Source: Avena insularis
Taxonomy: Eukaryota > Streptophyta > Magnoliopsida > Poales > Poaceae
Reading direction: 5' to 3'
DNA length: 64,000 bases
Assembly: GCA_023614405.1 (NCBI GenBank)
Contig: JAJUPC010000232.1
Location: 186,001 to 250,000, forward strand
Shown: one piece after another, positions 34,891-45,599 of the stretch
How positions within the stretch are numbered: position 1 is the first letter of the stretch
How the letters are laid out: every line of letters begins with the position of its first letter
The notes under the pieces: model-generated
What the model saw: the letters and a program-made list of their open reading frames with translations, nothing else
Told to the model about the DNA's origin: nothing
Databases searched by the model: none
Program-made: the position numbers and the translations under genes

Positions 34891-37800
34891 CTAGGAAATT
34901 CTGTTGAATTCCCTGTCGCAACTGTCAGACCTCTCGAAGCTCCCATTGATTGTGATGACGCTATTGGGGCCTGGCATTTTCATCTGCAGGTAGGCGTAGT
35001 GCAGCACTGCCATGAACCTGGCGAACACGACACGTCCGAGGATGCAGTGGTACTGTGAGGGCCAGTCGACGATTTCGAAGTCGATGCGTTCACGTCGAAA
35101 GTTTTTTAGCGTGTCGAAGATGACGTCGAGGTTGATTTTGCCAAGGGGATATATTCCCTTGCCTGGGATGATGCCATGGAATGTCGTGTCCGAGACCTCT
35201 AGGCAGGTCAGAGGGATCCTCATTTTTCGCAAGGTACTTGCGAACATAAGGTTAATGCCGCTTCCACCATCCATGAAAACGCAACTCATGTCGAAGCCTC
35301 CAATATGTGCCTTGAGTACAAGGGGACAATGGCCTAGGTGGGGTACTTGACACGGGTGGTCGCGCTTGTCGAAGGTGATGCAGGAGTCGCTTCCACTGAG
35401 GTACTCAGTGGTGGATGGTGGTGAGTTTGTCGCCAAGTTGACTTGGCGAGTGAGGGCCTTCTGCACCCGATTTGAGGGGCGTCCCTTTTGGATCATCATG
35501 TTGCCCACAGCCCGTGGGTATGGCTCGCCGCCTTGATCGTGGACTGGTGCGGCCGCGGGTGGTGGCACTCCAGGTGGTGGAGGAGGAGCTCCATGTGCTA
35601 CAGCGCCTGGGGCGACTCCGTATCCCCTGTTAACAGTGTCGCGATTCATCCGCGCCAGACCCTCGTGGAGTTTGAGGAACTCGCGGCAGTCCTTGAGGAG
35701 ATGGCTGGATTTCTTCTTGCCGTCATGCTTGTCGATGTAGAAGTGCACGTTGCACGGCCCGGACAGTTTGTCCTTGATTGTTGTCATGGGTGCCTCTTCG
35801 TGAGTGCGGCGCTGCCATACTTGCGTGGTTTTCCCGGAGTCACGGTGTCCACCGCTACGATAGCCACTGTTGCGGTTGTCATCGCGCCTGTCGGCATAGC
35901 CGGCTGCGACCATGTTGACGTCGTCACGGTCATCGTAGATGCGCATTCGATGTTTGCTTCGGCGATCACGTCTGCGCTCGAGCTCTGCTTCGTCGTCAGA
36001 GTGGACGCGATTTTTCACCGAGTTTTCTCCATCTACCCACCGATTCGCTATTTCCATCAGGTGGTCAATGGTTTTGGGCTTCGAGCGGCCCAGCTCCTCC
36101 CTGAGCTCTATGCGGCAAATGCTGCCATTGAATGCATCAGGCCACCCGGTCCTCCGAGATGTTTTCTGCGGAGTTCTTGATGATGGACCACCTCTGGATG
36201 TATGAGCATAGCGATTCGCCCGACCTTTGCTAGCAGCATCTCAGCTCTTCGATTGATGCGGGACTTTTGTAGGTGTCCTTGAAATTGCGCACAAAGTTGT
36301 AGACTAGCTCATCCCCAGCTGCGAATGGATCTGCGCGGGAGGTTATTGAGCCAAGCTCAGGCGGCGCCCTGCATCTGTAGATGTAGGCATTGCATGGCCA
36401 TGCTTCAACTCCCACCATGGAGCCTGACGGAGGATATGTGGTCCACCAACCATATTTTCGGGTCCTGCAGGCCATCAAACTTTGGGTTTTCCGAGGGGAG
36501 TTTGAACCCCTTGGGCATTCGTTTCTACCTGATGGCTCTGCTGAAGCATTGGGCGCCACAAAGCTCCACATCTTCGTCCTCTGAGTCAGTCGATCGGGCA
36601 CGTCGTGCCCTAGACTTGTCGATCTTGCGCTGCGTGATGTCATCACATGCGTCATAGTCGTTGTCGTGTCACCGTGAGCAGTGACGTCGAGACAAATCGT
36701 GACTGTCATCGTTGGACAAGGGTGAGGAATAGCGTTTTGCCAGAGCCTTGCTTTTCTTCCACTCCGACGTTAGCTCTTTGTCGAGAGCGGCCTCGATTAA
36801 TCCCAAGCCCGTGATCATAGATCGGTGCATGGTGGCTCGGGGATCTCCAGCTAGCGGTTGGTTGTTGAGGAGGTACATGGTGGCCGCTGTCACCACAGCT
36901 TGTGGCGTCTTTGGGACCATGTTGCCCCGTGTATCGACTGTCATGGAGCCAAAGTCGAGGACTTTTGCAGCTTCTATGCGTTCCTTCTCGGTGAGGTGGG
37001 CCGTTCGAGATCGCCTCTTATTGGCCACGTACTCGTTGCCTTTGGAGGAGGATCCTCTATGGGAGGAGAGCCCGGCCCTTCAAAGACTTGATCCGTCCGC
37101 CACCTTTTTACGCGCTTCGAGTTGCGCGATTGTTTGTAGCTGGCGTCTGTACTCCTCCTTCAGCAGCCAATGATAGCCCATCAGTAGTTCTTGCGGTGTG
37201 CCAGGGGGCAGAGGATTGCCTCGCAAGACGTCTCAATAGTGAGCCCACTCGAGATCGTTGAGCTTGATCACGACACATTCGCCGGTGTGCTCGTTCACCA
37301 TGGTTGGAGGTTCGAATGCCCCTCCATTGTTGACGGGGGCGCCGTTGCCACCGTTGGTGGGGCCGCCATTAGGTGGCCCTCCGTTAGGTATGCCACCATT
37401 GGGTGGGTCAGAACCATTGCCACCATTTTTGCGATTAACGGTGGAGTCGCCAGTGTTGATGACGGCGCACATGAAGTGGCGGGGGAAGCTGTTGCTCCCG
37501 CAACTCTCGGATCCGGAGCCGTAGACTCCATCTTCCGTTGCTAGGCTACCCAGATCGGATCCGCGACTGTTATCGCTATCCGTGCTCTTAGTTGTTGCTG
37601 AGGTGTTGAGCTCGCTGAGGGCGCCGATTGGTGGCGGGAACCACGATGCTGGAGCAATCGCGGATTCTATTGGCTGGTCAGGCATGCGAAGCATGCCCAT
37701 CTGACCAACCTTGAAGCAGAAGCTCCCAATCGCCAGGCTGATTCCATCGTCCACGGACTCAAAAGCCAGGCGAGTGGCGGGCGTGTGGACGGTGAAATCA

Positions 37801-37898
37801 AACGCGCCAAAGAGCTGGCGGATCTCCGCCGTGTCGGAGTTGTAGATCGCAGTTGATGAGGCCGAAGAAGCAGCAACATTAGCACTCCCAATTCCCAT
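34891..37898 (-). pseudogene. Tat gag and protease, multiply broken
   Basis: Gag probably starts at 37898 (MGIGSANVAAS), just inside the primer site; the upstream ATG at 37940 lies in the LTR. The N-terminal part is Ser/Gly-rich with Asn-Gly-Gly repeats, and in-frame TGA codons at 37233-37235 and 37080-37082 break it. The central gag domain (FKLPSENPKFDG, then WLNNLP, RNFKDTYK, SGESLCSYIQRW on the minus strand at about 36500-36170) is scattered over several frames. The last frame (34891-36057, 388 residues) holds the end of gag, a Pro-rich linker and a retropepsin with VFMDGGSGINLMF as active site and ILGRVVFARF near its end. A TAG at 34891-34893 closes it. Confidence 0.85.
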
Positions 37899-37911
37899 AG
37901 ACGGTGCCAAT

Positions 37912-38397
37912 TGACGAGGGTTTACCTCATCAATGCCCATTATTATGGACTTGGGTTTTGGAAAAGGGGGAGCGCTGGAAGCATCAATCGGCTAGCAAAC
38001 CAGCACACAGGGACGCAAGGTTTACCCAGGTTCAGGCCTCGTAGAGGTCCCTACTCCTGCTTGTCTGCTCTTGGAATTAACGAAGGAATCGAAGATTACA
38101 ATGGTGCACAGATGTAATCTGGCGAGGGTTGTGGAAACTAGGGTTGCGTGTGTGCTCCTCGCTGCCCCCTCCTAGCCTTTATATAGATAGGTTAGGTCTC
38201 GAGTAGCAGGTCGAGTCGGTTACAGTTTAGGGTTTGCCCTTCAAACTTTCTATCTTTAGACTTCTTCTTGTCTTGCAAGTTATAGAGAATCCATAGGCCA
38301 CTCGAAGTCTTTATTGGGCCGTGGCAACATCGTGGGCTTCCACCGTATCTAGACTGTATATACAAGACTCGAGTACCTGCAGGGTATACCCATGTCA
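37912..38397 (-). repeat. 5' LTR of the Tat-clade element (about 486 bp)
   Basis: The outer end is TGACATGGGTATACCC (complement of 38382-38397). The inner end is placed at ..CTCGTCA (complement from 37912), directly followed by ATTGGCACCGTCTATGGG, the primer-site-like stretch. The inner border is less sure than the outer one. Confidence 0.75.
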
Positions 38398-39417
38398 ACG
38401 GGTCCATGTAGTAGCTAGATGGCTGGTTCTTCTCCTTTGTGCTATCATGCTTAGATCTTGTGAGCTCCGTTCATGATCAAGATCATCTGTTTGTAATTCT
38501 TACATGTTGTGTTTGCGGGGATCCAATGGATATTGAGATGCTATTTCAGATTGATTATTGATTCTATCATATCTTTGTTATTTGTGATCTTGCATGCTTT
38601 CCATTGTTAGTAGCTATATTGGCCAAGTAAATGCTAGCAACTCCAAGAGTTAATATTTATGCTCGATAGTGGGTTCATGCCTCTAGTAATCTAGGGAAGT
38701 GATAGAAATCTCTAAGGTACTAGATGTGTTGTTGCTACTAGGGAGAAAACAACAATCCTTTGTTCATAGAACATTCGTATTGTTTACTTTACACGCAATG
38801 CGTAATGCAATTATCTGTTGCTTGCAACTTAATATTGGAGGGGGCTCCGATGATAACCTGAAGGTGGATTATTAGTCATAGATGTAGTTGGAACATGGTC
38901 TATGTATAATGTTGTAATGCCCAATCGAATCTCAAAGGAGTCAAAATGAGTAGTATATGCATATTTCTTTCTCGATGTTTGTCAATTGCCCCGCTGTAAT
39001 TTTTTCACCCAACATGTCATCTATCTTAAGGAGAGCCACCACTAGTGAACTATGGATCCCGGTCCTTTCTTTTACCATAAATCTACAACTGTTTACTGCT
39101 TTTTGTTTACTTTGTGCAAACCATTACTTTCTTCCACACAATACGTTTAATCCTTTGTTTTCATCAAAACCGGTGAGATTCACAACCTCACTATAAGTTG
39201 GGGGCAAAGTTCTATGGTTGTGTCATGCAGGTTTCCACATTGCTGTTGGCGCCGGTAGTGCACCCTGCCAAAGTCCAGCTAGCAACACCTTTGAGGTGTT
39301 TCCTTGATCCTACTGGATTGATAACCTTGGTTTCATAACTAAGGGAAACTTACTGTTGTGCTCATCATACCTTCCTCTTGGGGTTCCCCAGCGAGCTCGT
39401 TATTACACGAGTCAGCA
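38398..39417 (+). repeat. 3' LTR of the Athila-clade element, second part
   Basis: It resumes with ACGGGTCCATGTAG and runs to GAGTCAGCA, followed by the GTTCG target duplication at 39418-39422. The bases CT plus one target copy expected at the left junction (22181/22182) are missing. Confidence 0.92.
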
Positions 39418-41838
39418 GTTCGCTGTGAGACAAAACAGGTCACAGTGAGGCTACAAAATAAGACTGGTTTCCTTGGCCACCGGATTTTTCTTCCTCAAGG
39501 CCACAAATTCCGAAAAAACTTGAAAAATTGCAGTTCTATAGAAATAGGATTGAATATGGCACTGCACCACAAAAGTTCACCGTAGCTGAGTTGCGGGCAC
39601 ATTTACAAAAGGTCACAAATGTCAAACCAGGAAAACAACCAGTTCCTAGACGAGGTAAAAGAAAGAATACAGAAGATGCACCAATAGTAGGAGAAGCATC
39701 CAAAAGGAAGAGAGTGGAAGAAGTAGCAGCAAATTCCCAAGGAAAGGAAAAGGAACCGAGAATATTTTATAAGCGGAGATCCACTCTATGGGACTTGCTG
39801 TATTGGGATGGTAAGACACTTCGACATAATATTGATGTCATGCACATGGAGAAAAATATATGTGATAGCATTATAGGCACATTACTCAACATTCCATCTA
39901 AGACAAAAGATAGCTATAATACTAGGCTTGACTGCGAAAAACTCAATCTTAACAACAACTTGAAGCTACATCCTGAAGATACGGTTGATAAGGGTGGTGA
40001 AAAACATTACAAATTTCGAGGTGCAAAATTTACCTTGCCGATGAATAAAACGGTACTATTTTGTGACTTACTCCGAGGTGTGAAGTTCCCATCTGGATTT
40101 GCTTCCAACATTGCAAATTGTATCAATACAGAGGGGAACAAGCTCCAAGGGTTGAAAACTCACGATTGCCACATCCTACTACAAAGGCTTTTAGCTCTTG
40201 GCGTTCAAGGTGCAGTGAACAAGGATTTGTACAATGTGCTTGCAGAGTTGGGAAAGTTCTTTAGGGAAATCTATAGAAAAACTCTCGGCAGAAGAGTTGT
40301 AGCACGTCTTCAGATGGACATAGCAAAAATCCTATGCAAGCTTGAGCTGACATATCCACCAGCCTTCTTTGATGTGATGGTGCATTTGGTTGTTCATCTG
40401 ACTGAAGATGCACTTTATAGAGTTCTCATACAATACAGATGGATGTATCCTATAGAACGTCAACTTTGTACTTTCAAGGGTACTATTAGGAACAAGGCTA
40501 GAGTAGAGGCTTGCATTGCAGAGGCATACATTGTTGCTGAAGCATTTGCATTTTTCTCAAGGTACATTCCTGATCATAAAACGAGATCTAGTCTGGGTGG
40601 TAGAATTGAAGAAGTTGAAAAATCTGTTTTTAACCATGGTGTTCGCCTAGTAGGAAAGAAGAAACATAGAACATTAATGCAGCACGAATATGACCAACTT
40701 ACATGGTATGTGCTGAATAACGCTGATGAGACTTAAAACTTTGTTGCGTGAGCACTATTCATACATATCATCACCTATATGAAATGAAACTTGTAGCAAG
40801 ATATGTTTAGATGTCTTACTTGAGTATCATTTTTGAAGGTTATTTAAAGAAACAAAAGGAAAAGTTTATGCTGCACCAGTATGTGGGTGTGGTTTTCAGG
40901 AATGGTTTAGGAATCATGTAAGATGGTCAACTGAACTTTGAATTGCATATGAATTGTGCACATGAGATGACCTCTTGATTATTTTGTATAACCGTAGATC
41001 ACAAAGCTGCGTGAAGAGAATACGGGAGATGTTAGTGATGGTCTCTATGCCTTATCACATGGTCCAGCAAAAAGGGTGCAGAAAACTTCAGCTTGCAATG
41101 ACGATGGCATCCACTACAACACTTATGAGCGTGAGAAACATCTCAAGACACAAAACAGTGGCATCACGACCAGTGGAGAGCACTTAACAACCAAAATCAA
41201 GAAGTCAGATGACTATGATCATTATGGTCGCATAAAAGAGGTTATTGAGGTGAATTATAACGACAAGACTGGTGGTCGATCTATGGTTCTATTCAAGTGT
41301 TATTGGTATGACCAAGATCCGAACAAGAAAAGAGGACCCAGAAATGATGGGAAATTCATATCGATCAATACTACTGCTGAGTGGTACATGGAGGAACCTT
41401 ATATTTTGGTAACTCAAGATTCCAAGGTAATATTCTTGGATGACAGAGATAATGAGGGCTAGCAATATGTGCAAAAGTTTGAGGCAAGGAGAACCTATGA
41501 TGTGAATGAGTATGATGAGCCAGTCACCACAGATGTTGCCCACCAAGATGATCCTAGTGGTTGTATGGTAATTGAACTGGCTGACGTCGATGAAAATTTG
41601 ATTGCTAGAGGTGGCTCTGCGCATGATGGACAAGTAGATTTCACTGTCGAGGTTAGTGTAGTCGACAAAGACGGGAATAAACTGGTTCTACCTGATAAAT
41701 CTCAGGACATGTATGATGAATGGCAAGGGGAAGAAGACCCAAACTAGTCGGAATATGTGGATCTAGAACGCGACGGTGCAGAAAGCGATGATGGTGATGA
41801 TGATTATACTGTTGTTTCATATTATGCAGTGATATGAT
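39418..41838 (+). pseudogene. CACTA transposase, 3' half (DUF4218/DUF4216-type region)
   Basis: After one copy of GTTCG the frame of the 5' half continues (VRCETKQVT.., FLGHRIFLPQGHKFRKNL). It shifts in an A-run near 39520 to the long frame ending at 40736 (about 400 residues), with the family segments LWDLLYWDGKTLRHNIDVMHMEKN, KTHDCHILLQRLLALGVQGAV, PPAFFDVMVHLVVHLTEDA, RWMYPIERQLCTFKG and EACIAEAYIVAEAFAFFSRY. Later exon-like pieces follow: about 40840-40925, and 40990-41462 with HYNTYEREKHLKTQNSG and VLFKCYWYD. A TAG at 41461-41463-type break precedes 41469-41747, whose frame continues past a further TAG to about 41838. Exon borders are approximate. Confidence 0.85.
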
Positions 41839-42080
41839 GAACAATGATTCGTATTGGTTTTCCCTTTTTTAATGTATGAGACATGATGACAATTTCCTGT
41901 TGGATTGTAATCCTAGACTAATTGTTTTCCCTGTCTAAATTGGATTAAGCTTAATTTGACAAGTGCAAACATATGTAGAACAGGTTCACTTGGTGTGTAG
42001 CAGAAACATTGGTTCTGTACATTAATTAATTATCAACCACAAGACCAGTTTCATACAGAAGGGGGCATATGCACCTCATG
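41839..42080. other. AT-rich spacer after the CACTA transposase
   Basis: Nothing recognisable. It may contain the transposase 3' untranslated region and the lost CACTA 3' end, but no terminal inverted repeat was found. Confidence 0.4.
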
Positions 42081-42782
42081 TTAGTACAGATGGGCGAGCA
42101 CATTGTCTCAGCAGATAGGGCAACTGGCGTTGGTCTCAAACCAAGTGAAGATGCACTTGCGGTGGTACGGATGGTTGCATCCCTGATGACGCACCGTTGT
42201 GCGCTTCGACAGCGCCTGCATGCATATGCTATAGTGGCCATCCTCCTTCTCAACTAGGTACCAACTGTCTTGAAGCGCCGGCAAGTTTACGATGAGCCAG
42301 AGATTCAGGCCAAGGGTTAGGTCAAAGTGGAACTCATCGACCCACATACATGCCTCAAGCCAGAGCTAGTGCAGAATGTCGTACGACATGATGATGTCCC
42401 ACTCCTCTGCCATGAGTTGCAGGTTCTTCAGCAGCCATACATGGCGAAAAACCTTGCGCATAGTTCCCATGACCTTGCTCGCTCTTCACAGCTTGCTGGG
42501 AGGCAGGCTGAGATTCAACACTTCCTCTTCGCAGGGTGTGGTCGCGACATCATCCTCCTCCAGAGGGGCTAGGATGGAGCCAGGCATCCTCCTGAGCTCG
42601 TACGTCCTCGAGAAGAAGATCTTCAGTGTCATTGTGTATGGCATCACCTCGTTAACTAACGGTGGCTCAACGACGGAGAAGTCGGTTGTGGCTACGGAGA
42701 CGCGGTAGGCACGGAAGCCATGGGGGGCAGACTCGATGATGCGCTCCTGTGAGGAGCGCTCCAGTTCCGGTGGCGCCGCCAT
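42081..42782 (-). pseudogene. RING-H2 finger protein pseudogene (ubiquitin-ligase type)
   Basis: One uninterrupted minus-strand reading frame of 234 codons runs from ATG (complement of 42780-42782, MAAPPELERSSQ) to TAA (42081-42083), with no intron and no frameshift. It is broken by TGA at 42486-42488, TAG at 42366-42368 and TGA at 42108-42110. The C-terminus is a RING-H2 finger, C-x-H-x2-H-x2-C then CPIC (motif GCNHPYHRKC..SCPIC). The first metal ligand is Tyr (YSIC) instead of Cys. RING-H2 proteins of this plan are E3 ubiquitin ligases with a variable N-terminus. Substrate and subfamily are not recognisable. All lesions are substitutions. Confidence 0.8.
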
Positions 42783-42796
42783 TTGGGGATTTTTTT

Positions 42797-42833
42797 TGGG
42801 GGGTGGGGGGAGGGGAGGGGAGGGGGCGGGGGC
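42797..42833 (+). other. G-tract cluster, possible G-quadruplex
   Basis: Runs of four to six G separated by single bases (GGGGGGTGGGGGGAGGGG, then GGGGAGGGGGCGGGGG) stand just upstream of the RING pseudogene start. On that gene's strand it is a C-tract in the leader. Quadruplex formation is inference from pattern. Confidence 0.5.
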
Positions 42834-42886
42834 TAGTCGATGGTGCTGGCCTGGATGAGGGGGGAGATGCCAGGGGAAATGGGTGA

Positions 42887-43189
42887 GGGTCTGTTTGATT
42901 TGTAGGATAGGAAAATCGTAGGAATAGGAAAAATGTAGGATTGCATTGTCATGTTCACTCCAATCCTATAGGAATTCATATGCACCAAAGTGTGTTTTCT
43001 TCCACCATAGGAATCTAAAAAATAGGTATGGGTGAATGTTTGATTTCCTATGAAAACTAGTACAAAGGAATCCTTACGAAAAATCCTATGGGAATTAATC
43101 CTACAAATCAAATAATCATCATAGGAAAATTTCCTATAGAATTTAATCCTACAAAATTCCTAGGCAAGTCCTTGGAATCAAATGGACCC
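42887..43189. mobile_element. Tourist-type (PIF/Harbinger) MITE
   Basis: The terminal inverted repeats are GGGTCTGTTTGATT and AATCAAATGGACCC (one mismatch), flanked by TGA on both sides (42884-42886, 43190-43192). Length 303 bp, AT-rich, non-coding, with internal TCCTATRGGAATT palindromes typical of this family. Confidence 0.85.
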
Positions 43190-43278
43190 TGAGAGTGGTC
43201 TGCTCAAACAAAAGGCGGGGCCGCGCTACCTCGTCACTCCCCAATGTCATCCCTGACTCGTCCTCTCTTCATAGTTCT

Positions 43279-43784
43279 ATTTAGGCTGGTCATAGTGCTA
43301 GTGGGAGTAATTTGTGTAGTACATAGTCCTACATGTATTGCCAACTAAGAATTTAGATGACATGGCATGCAATTAAATGATGAGAGAGAGCCTTGGGGTA
43401 ACTAGCTATGTTACCATAAGCGTGTCTCTAATGTGAAAATAAGGTCGGATATAAGACACCTATGGTCGACCTTAGTGGAATTTAAACATTGTAGCACTCG
43501 GGCTTAAGCTAAGAAACATTGCGGTCGACCATACCAGTATGACCTGACCATAAGAACTAGAAAATCATTGTTTCTCTCTCCTCACTACATAGTGCACTTG
43601 CAGCATAATTTCAAGACAAAATGAGTCTACATTGCAATAAATGAGACTTTGCATGATGCCACACTTATGTTATTTTCCACTATGGAGGTAGTAACTTTTT
43701 TTGCGAAAATGGAGGTAGTAACTTAGACTAGTAACCAATGCATGTTACTACTCTAAGTTACTCCCCACCATGACCAGCCTAAAT
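43279..43784. mobile_element. MITE with GGCTGGTCATAGTG ends
   Basis: TTTAGGCTGGTCAT at the left is mirrored by ATGACCAGCCTAAA at the right. Subterminal AGTAACTTAG/CTAAGTTACT motifs are also inverted. About 500 bp and non-coding. An insertion-like block (about 43430-43560) may lie in the middle. Superfamily (Mutator or Harbinger) is not certain. Confidence 0.7.
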
Positions 43785-44060
43785 ATAGTAACTTGCATAT
43801 GTTACTATCTTCATAGTGGTTGATAACATATGTGTGGTGTCATGCAAGACCTAATTAATTAGGTTCTAGACTCATATAAATGTGATGTTATGGTAATACC
43901 TCCCTCTCTTTCATCATTAATTATCATGTCATGTGACCAATTTGCTTAGTTGGCATTGCATGTACATGCAAGTTACTACTCCCACGTGACGAGAGGGATG
44001 ACTGTTGTCTCTGCGTTAAATAAAGGAAGGGTTATTGAACTGAACAGGGAATACCAATAT
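43785..44060. repeat. Fragment related to the preceding MITE
   Basis: ATAGTAACTTGCATATGTTACTATCTTCATAGTGG and later CATGCAAGTTACTACTCCCAC repeat the subterminal AGTAACTT theme of 43279-43784 in inverted order, without clear ends. Non-coding. Confidence 0.45.
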
Positions 44061-44421
44061 TTTAACATATCCTTGATTTTTTTGTGGCATCGGCTGTGCA
44101 GCGTAGGCACCGGTGCCGGATGGATGAGAAGTGGTTTGGACACCGATATTTGCATACGTTGTGGAGGGCCACCCAAGTTCTATGGATTTTCATGCTTTTT
44201 AGCTAAACGAGAGCAACTATGTAGATGCACAGGCTGGTGGTACTTCCCCTTGCTATCGGTAAAAGAGAGAAAATATGTGGATGCGATGATGATTCAATTT
44301 ATTTATATAACATAACTAATATAGGTACAACACAACCACGGCAGAAACTAAACCATACTCTAGATGGAATCAGCACACACATAGACACCCGAATATCATA
44401 CGGTTATTTTTTGTCAAGAAC

Positions 44422-44862
44422 CTATGTTGCCCTCTGCCCATGCGGGCACGCTGTCTGGTGTTCGATGAACTCGAGGAAGCTGCTAGCCATGTCACAACCT
44501 TTGTTGCTGCACTTGAGCTTCATTCCTGAGGACATATGCTCCACGGTAGTGGTTGGTTTGAAGACGCCTCCGTATTCACATCCCCGGGCACTGGCCATCC
44601 GACAATTTTCCAACACATTGTGCGGATGCAATGTGCATCGTGGCCTTGCCAAAGCACTGCTCACGCAAGGAAAAGAGATTTAGCCCAAAACAAGAGTTGT
44701 ATCAAACCAATGTGGAAAACATCATGAAGAAGGAAGTAGTAATAACCATGTACGCGAGACGACGAACAATTTGAGAACACAGCCTCCAGCTGAAGACCTG
44801 CCTCATTGCACTCATGTCAATCGTAGCTTCAAACCACTCGTCTGCCATAGAGCCGTCTTCTT
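44422..44862 (-). pseudogene. SINA-like E3 ubiquitin-ligase fragment
   Basis: Minus strand. A short first piece starts at an ATG near 44849 (MADEWFEATIDMSAMRQVFSW). The second (44422-44664) contains GCEYGG, TTTVEHM and KCSNKGCDMASSFLEFIEHQTACPHG, a C-x4-C..H-x3-C arrangement like the RING tail and first SIAH zinc site of grass SINA-like ligases. The frame ends at a TAG right after ACPHG, where SINA proteins continue with the second zinc site, so it is truncated by a shift or deletion. An intron between the pieces is possible but not proven. Confidence 0.5.
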
Positions 44863-45304
44863 CAACTACGATGGATCTGAGAGGTATTTTGAGACCGAGC
44901 GAGAGAGCAGAGGGAGGCGCGCAGATTTGAGAGGGTTGATGAGAGCGAGCGAGAGAGACTGGTACAATAGTTAAATACAAGGAGTACTAGACTCCTCATC
45001 TCACTCTAGGAAATATCATCTGTCCATCCAAATTCAACGTCCATGAACCGATACCTTATCTCTTTGGCAAGAGACTAGCACGGAGAAAACTAGGGAAGCG
45101 CTGTGTTTCCTGATTAATTATCTCCCTCTGACCCGGTGTACACGTCGCTTTGACGACCTAGGGCTACGTGGAAGACTAAATACTATACTCTAGTACTACC
45201 CCGGGATGGAGGTACTAGTACTACTACTCTATCTCTATTTGGGATGAGAGTACGAGACTAGCCCCAATGGGGGTATCAGGTGGTAGGTACTGTATCATGC
45301 ATTA
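44863..45304. other. Spacer without recognised features
   Basis: It includes a GAGA-rich stretch (44890-44960), which could be the leader or promoter of the minus-strand fragment before it. Nothing else is recognised. Confidence 0.35.
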
Positions 45305-45589
45305 GGCCTTTCACAATAGGGTGTATCTTAGCACGTTACCATAGGAGTTATAAATACCTAATAGACAACATCTCCAATGCATTGTATTTTAGAGGTTGTA
45401 TCTTAATTTAATGTTTTTGCTCTCATGCATGCATTTTATTGGGCAATCAACTCTTTTTGCCTATGATTACGTGTAAGGGGTGTATCTTAGCTAAGATACA
45501 ACAACACCCTCTCTCCTCCTTAATTGACATGCCACAAAAGCATTTTGCCTAGGATGACGCGCTAAGAGACTCCCCCATTGTCAAAGGCC
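45305..45589. mobile_element. Tourist-type (PIF/Harbinger) MITE, TTA duplication
   Basis: The left end GGCCTTTCACAATAGGG mirrors the right end CCCCCATTGTCAAAGGCC. The flanks are TTA (45302-45304) and TTA (45590-45592), the canonical Tourist target. 285 bp, non-coding. Confidence 0.85.
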
Positions 45590-45599
45590 TTATTACATG

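Larger units (their letters stand above)
22182..38397 (-). mobile_element. Tat-clade Gypsy LTR retrotransposon with antisense accessory gene
   Basis: Read on the minus strand: 5' LTR (37912-38397), gag, protease, reverse transcriptase with RNase H, a second archaeal-type RNase H, integrase, a long 3' tail, and a truncated 3' LTR (22182-22505). The extra RNase H and the long tail with an additional gene place it in the Tat lineage. The tail gene (23826-31036) runs opposite to gag-pol. The element inserted in the Athila 3' LTR; the right flank ACGGG (38398-38402) would be the target duplication, but the left copy was removed with the LTR end. Removing the solo LTR inside leaves about 12.8 kb. 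Confidence 0.88.
15249..39417 (+). mobile_element. Athila-clade Gypsy LTR retrotransposon lacking pol, host of a nested Tat element
   Basis: Both borders are fixed by TG..CA LTR ends and the 5 bp target duplication GTTCG (15244-15248 and 39418-39422). Parts in order: 5' LTR, primer site, gag and protease pseudogene, long non-coding tract, polypurine tract, 3' LTR. The 3' LTR is split by the Tat element at 22182-38397. There is no reverse transcriptase, RNase H or integrase, so the copy is a non-autonomous derivative depending on a related element. It resembles Sabrina/WHAM/Fatima-type Triticeae elements, but I cannot choose among these by eye. Confidence 0.9.
11592..41838 (+). mobile_element. 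CACTA (En/Spm) transposon remains, split by a nested Gypsy element
   Basis: Two blocks belong together: subterminal-type repeats plus the 5' transposase half (11592-15248), and the 3' transposase half (39418-41838). The Athila element between them is flanked by a GTTCG duplication, and removing it plus one duplication joins the transposase in frame. Outer borders are not established: I found no convincing CACTA terminal inverted repeat pair with a 3 bp target duplication. The span given is therefore the supported footprint, not the true element ends. Confidence 0.65.

Noticed and set aside
35488..36180. Plus-strand frame of 230 residues
   Set aside because: It lies opposite the Tat gag, whose minus-strand frame has clear gag motifs. 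The plus frame is a shadow.
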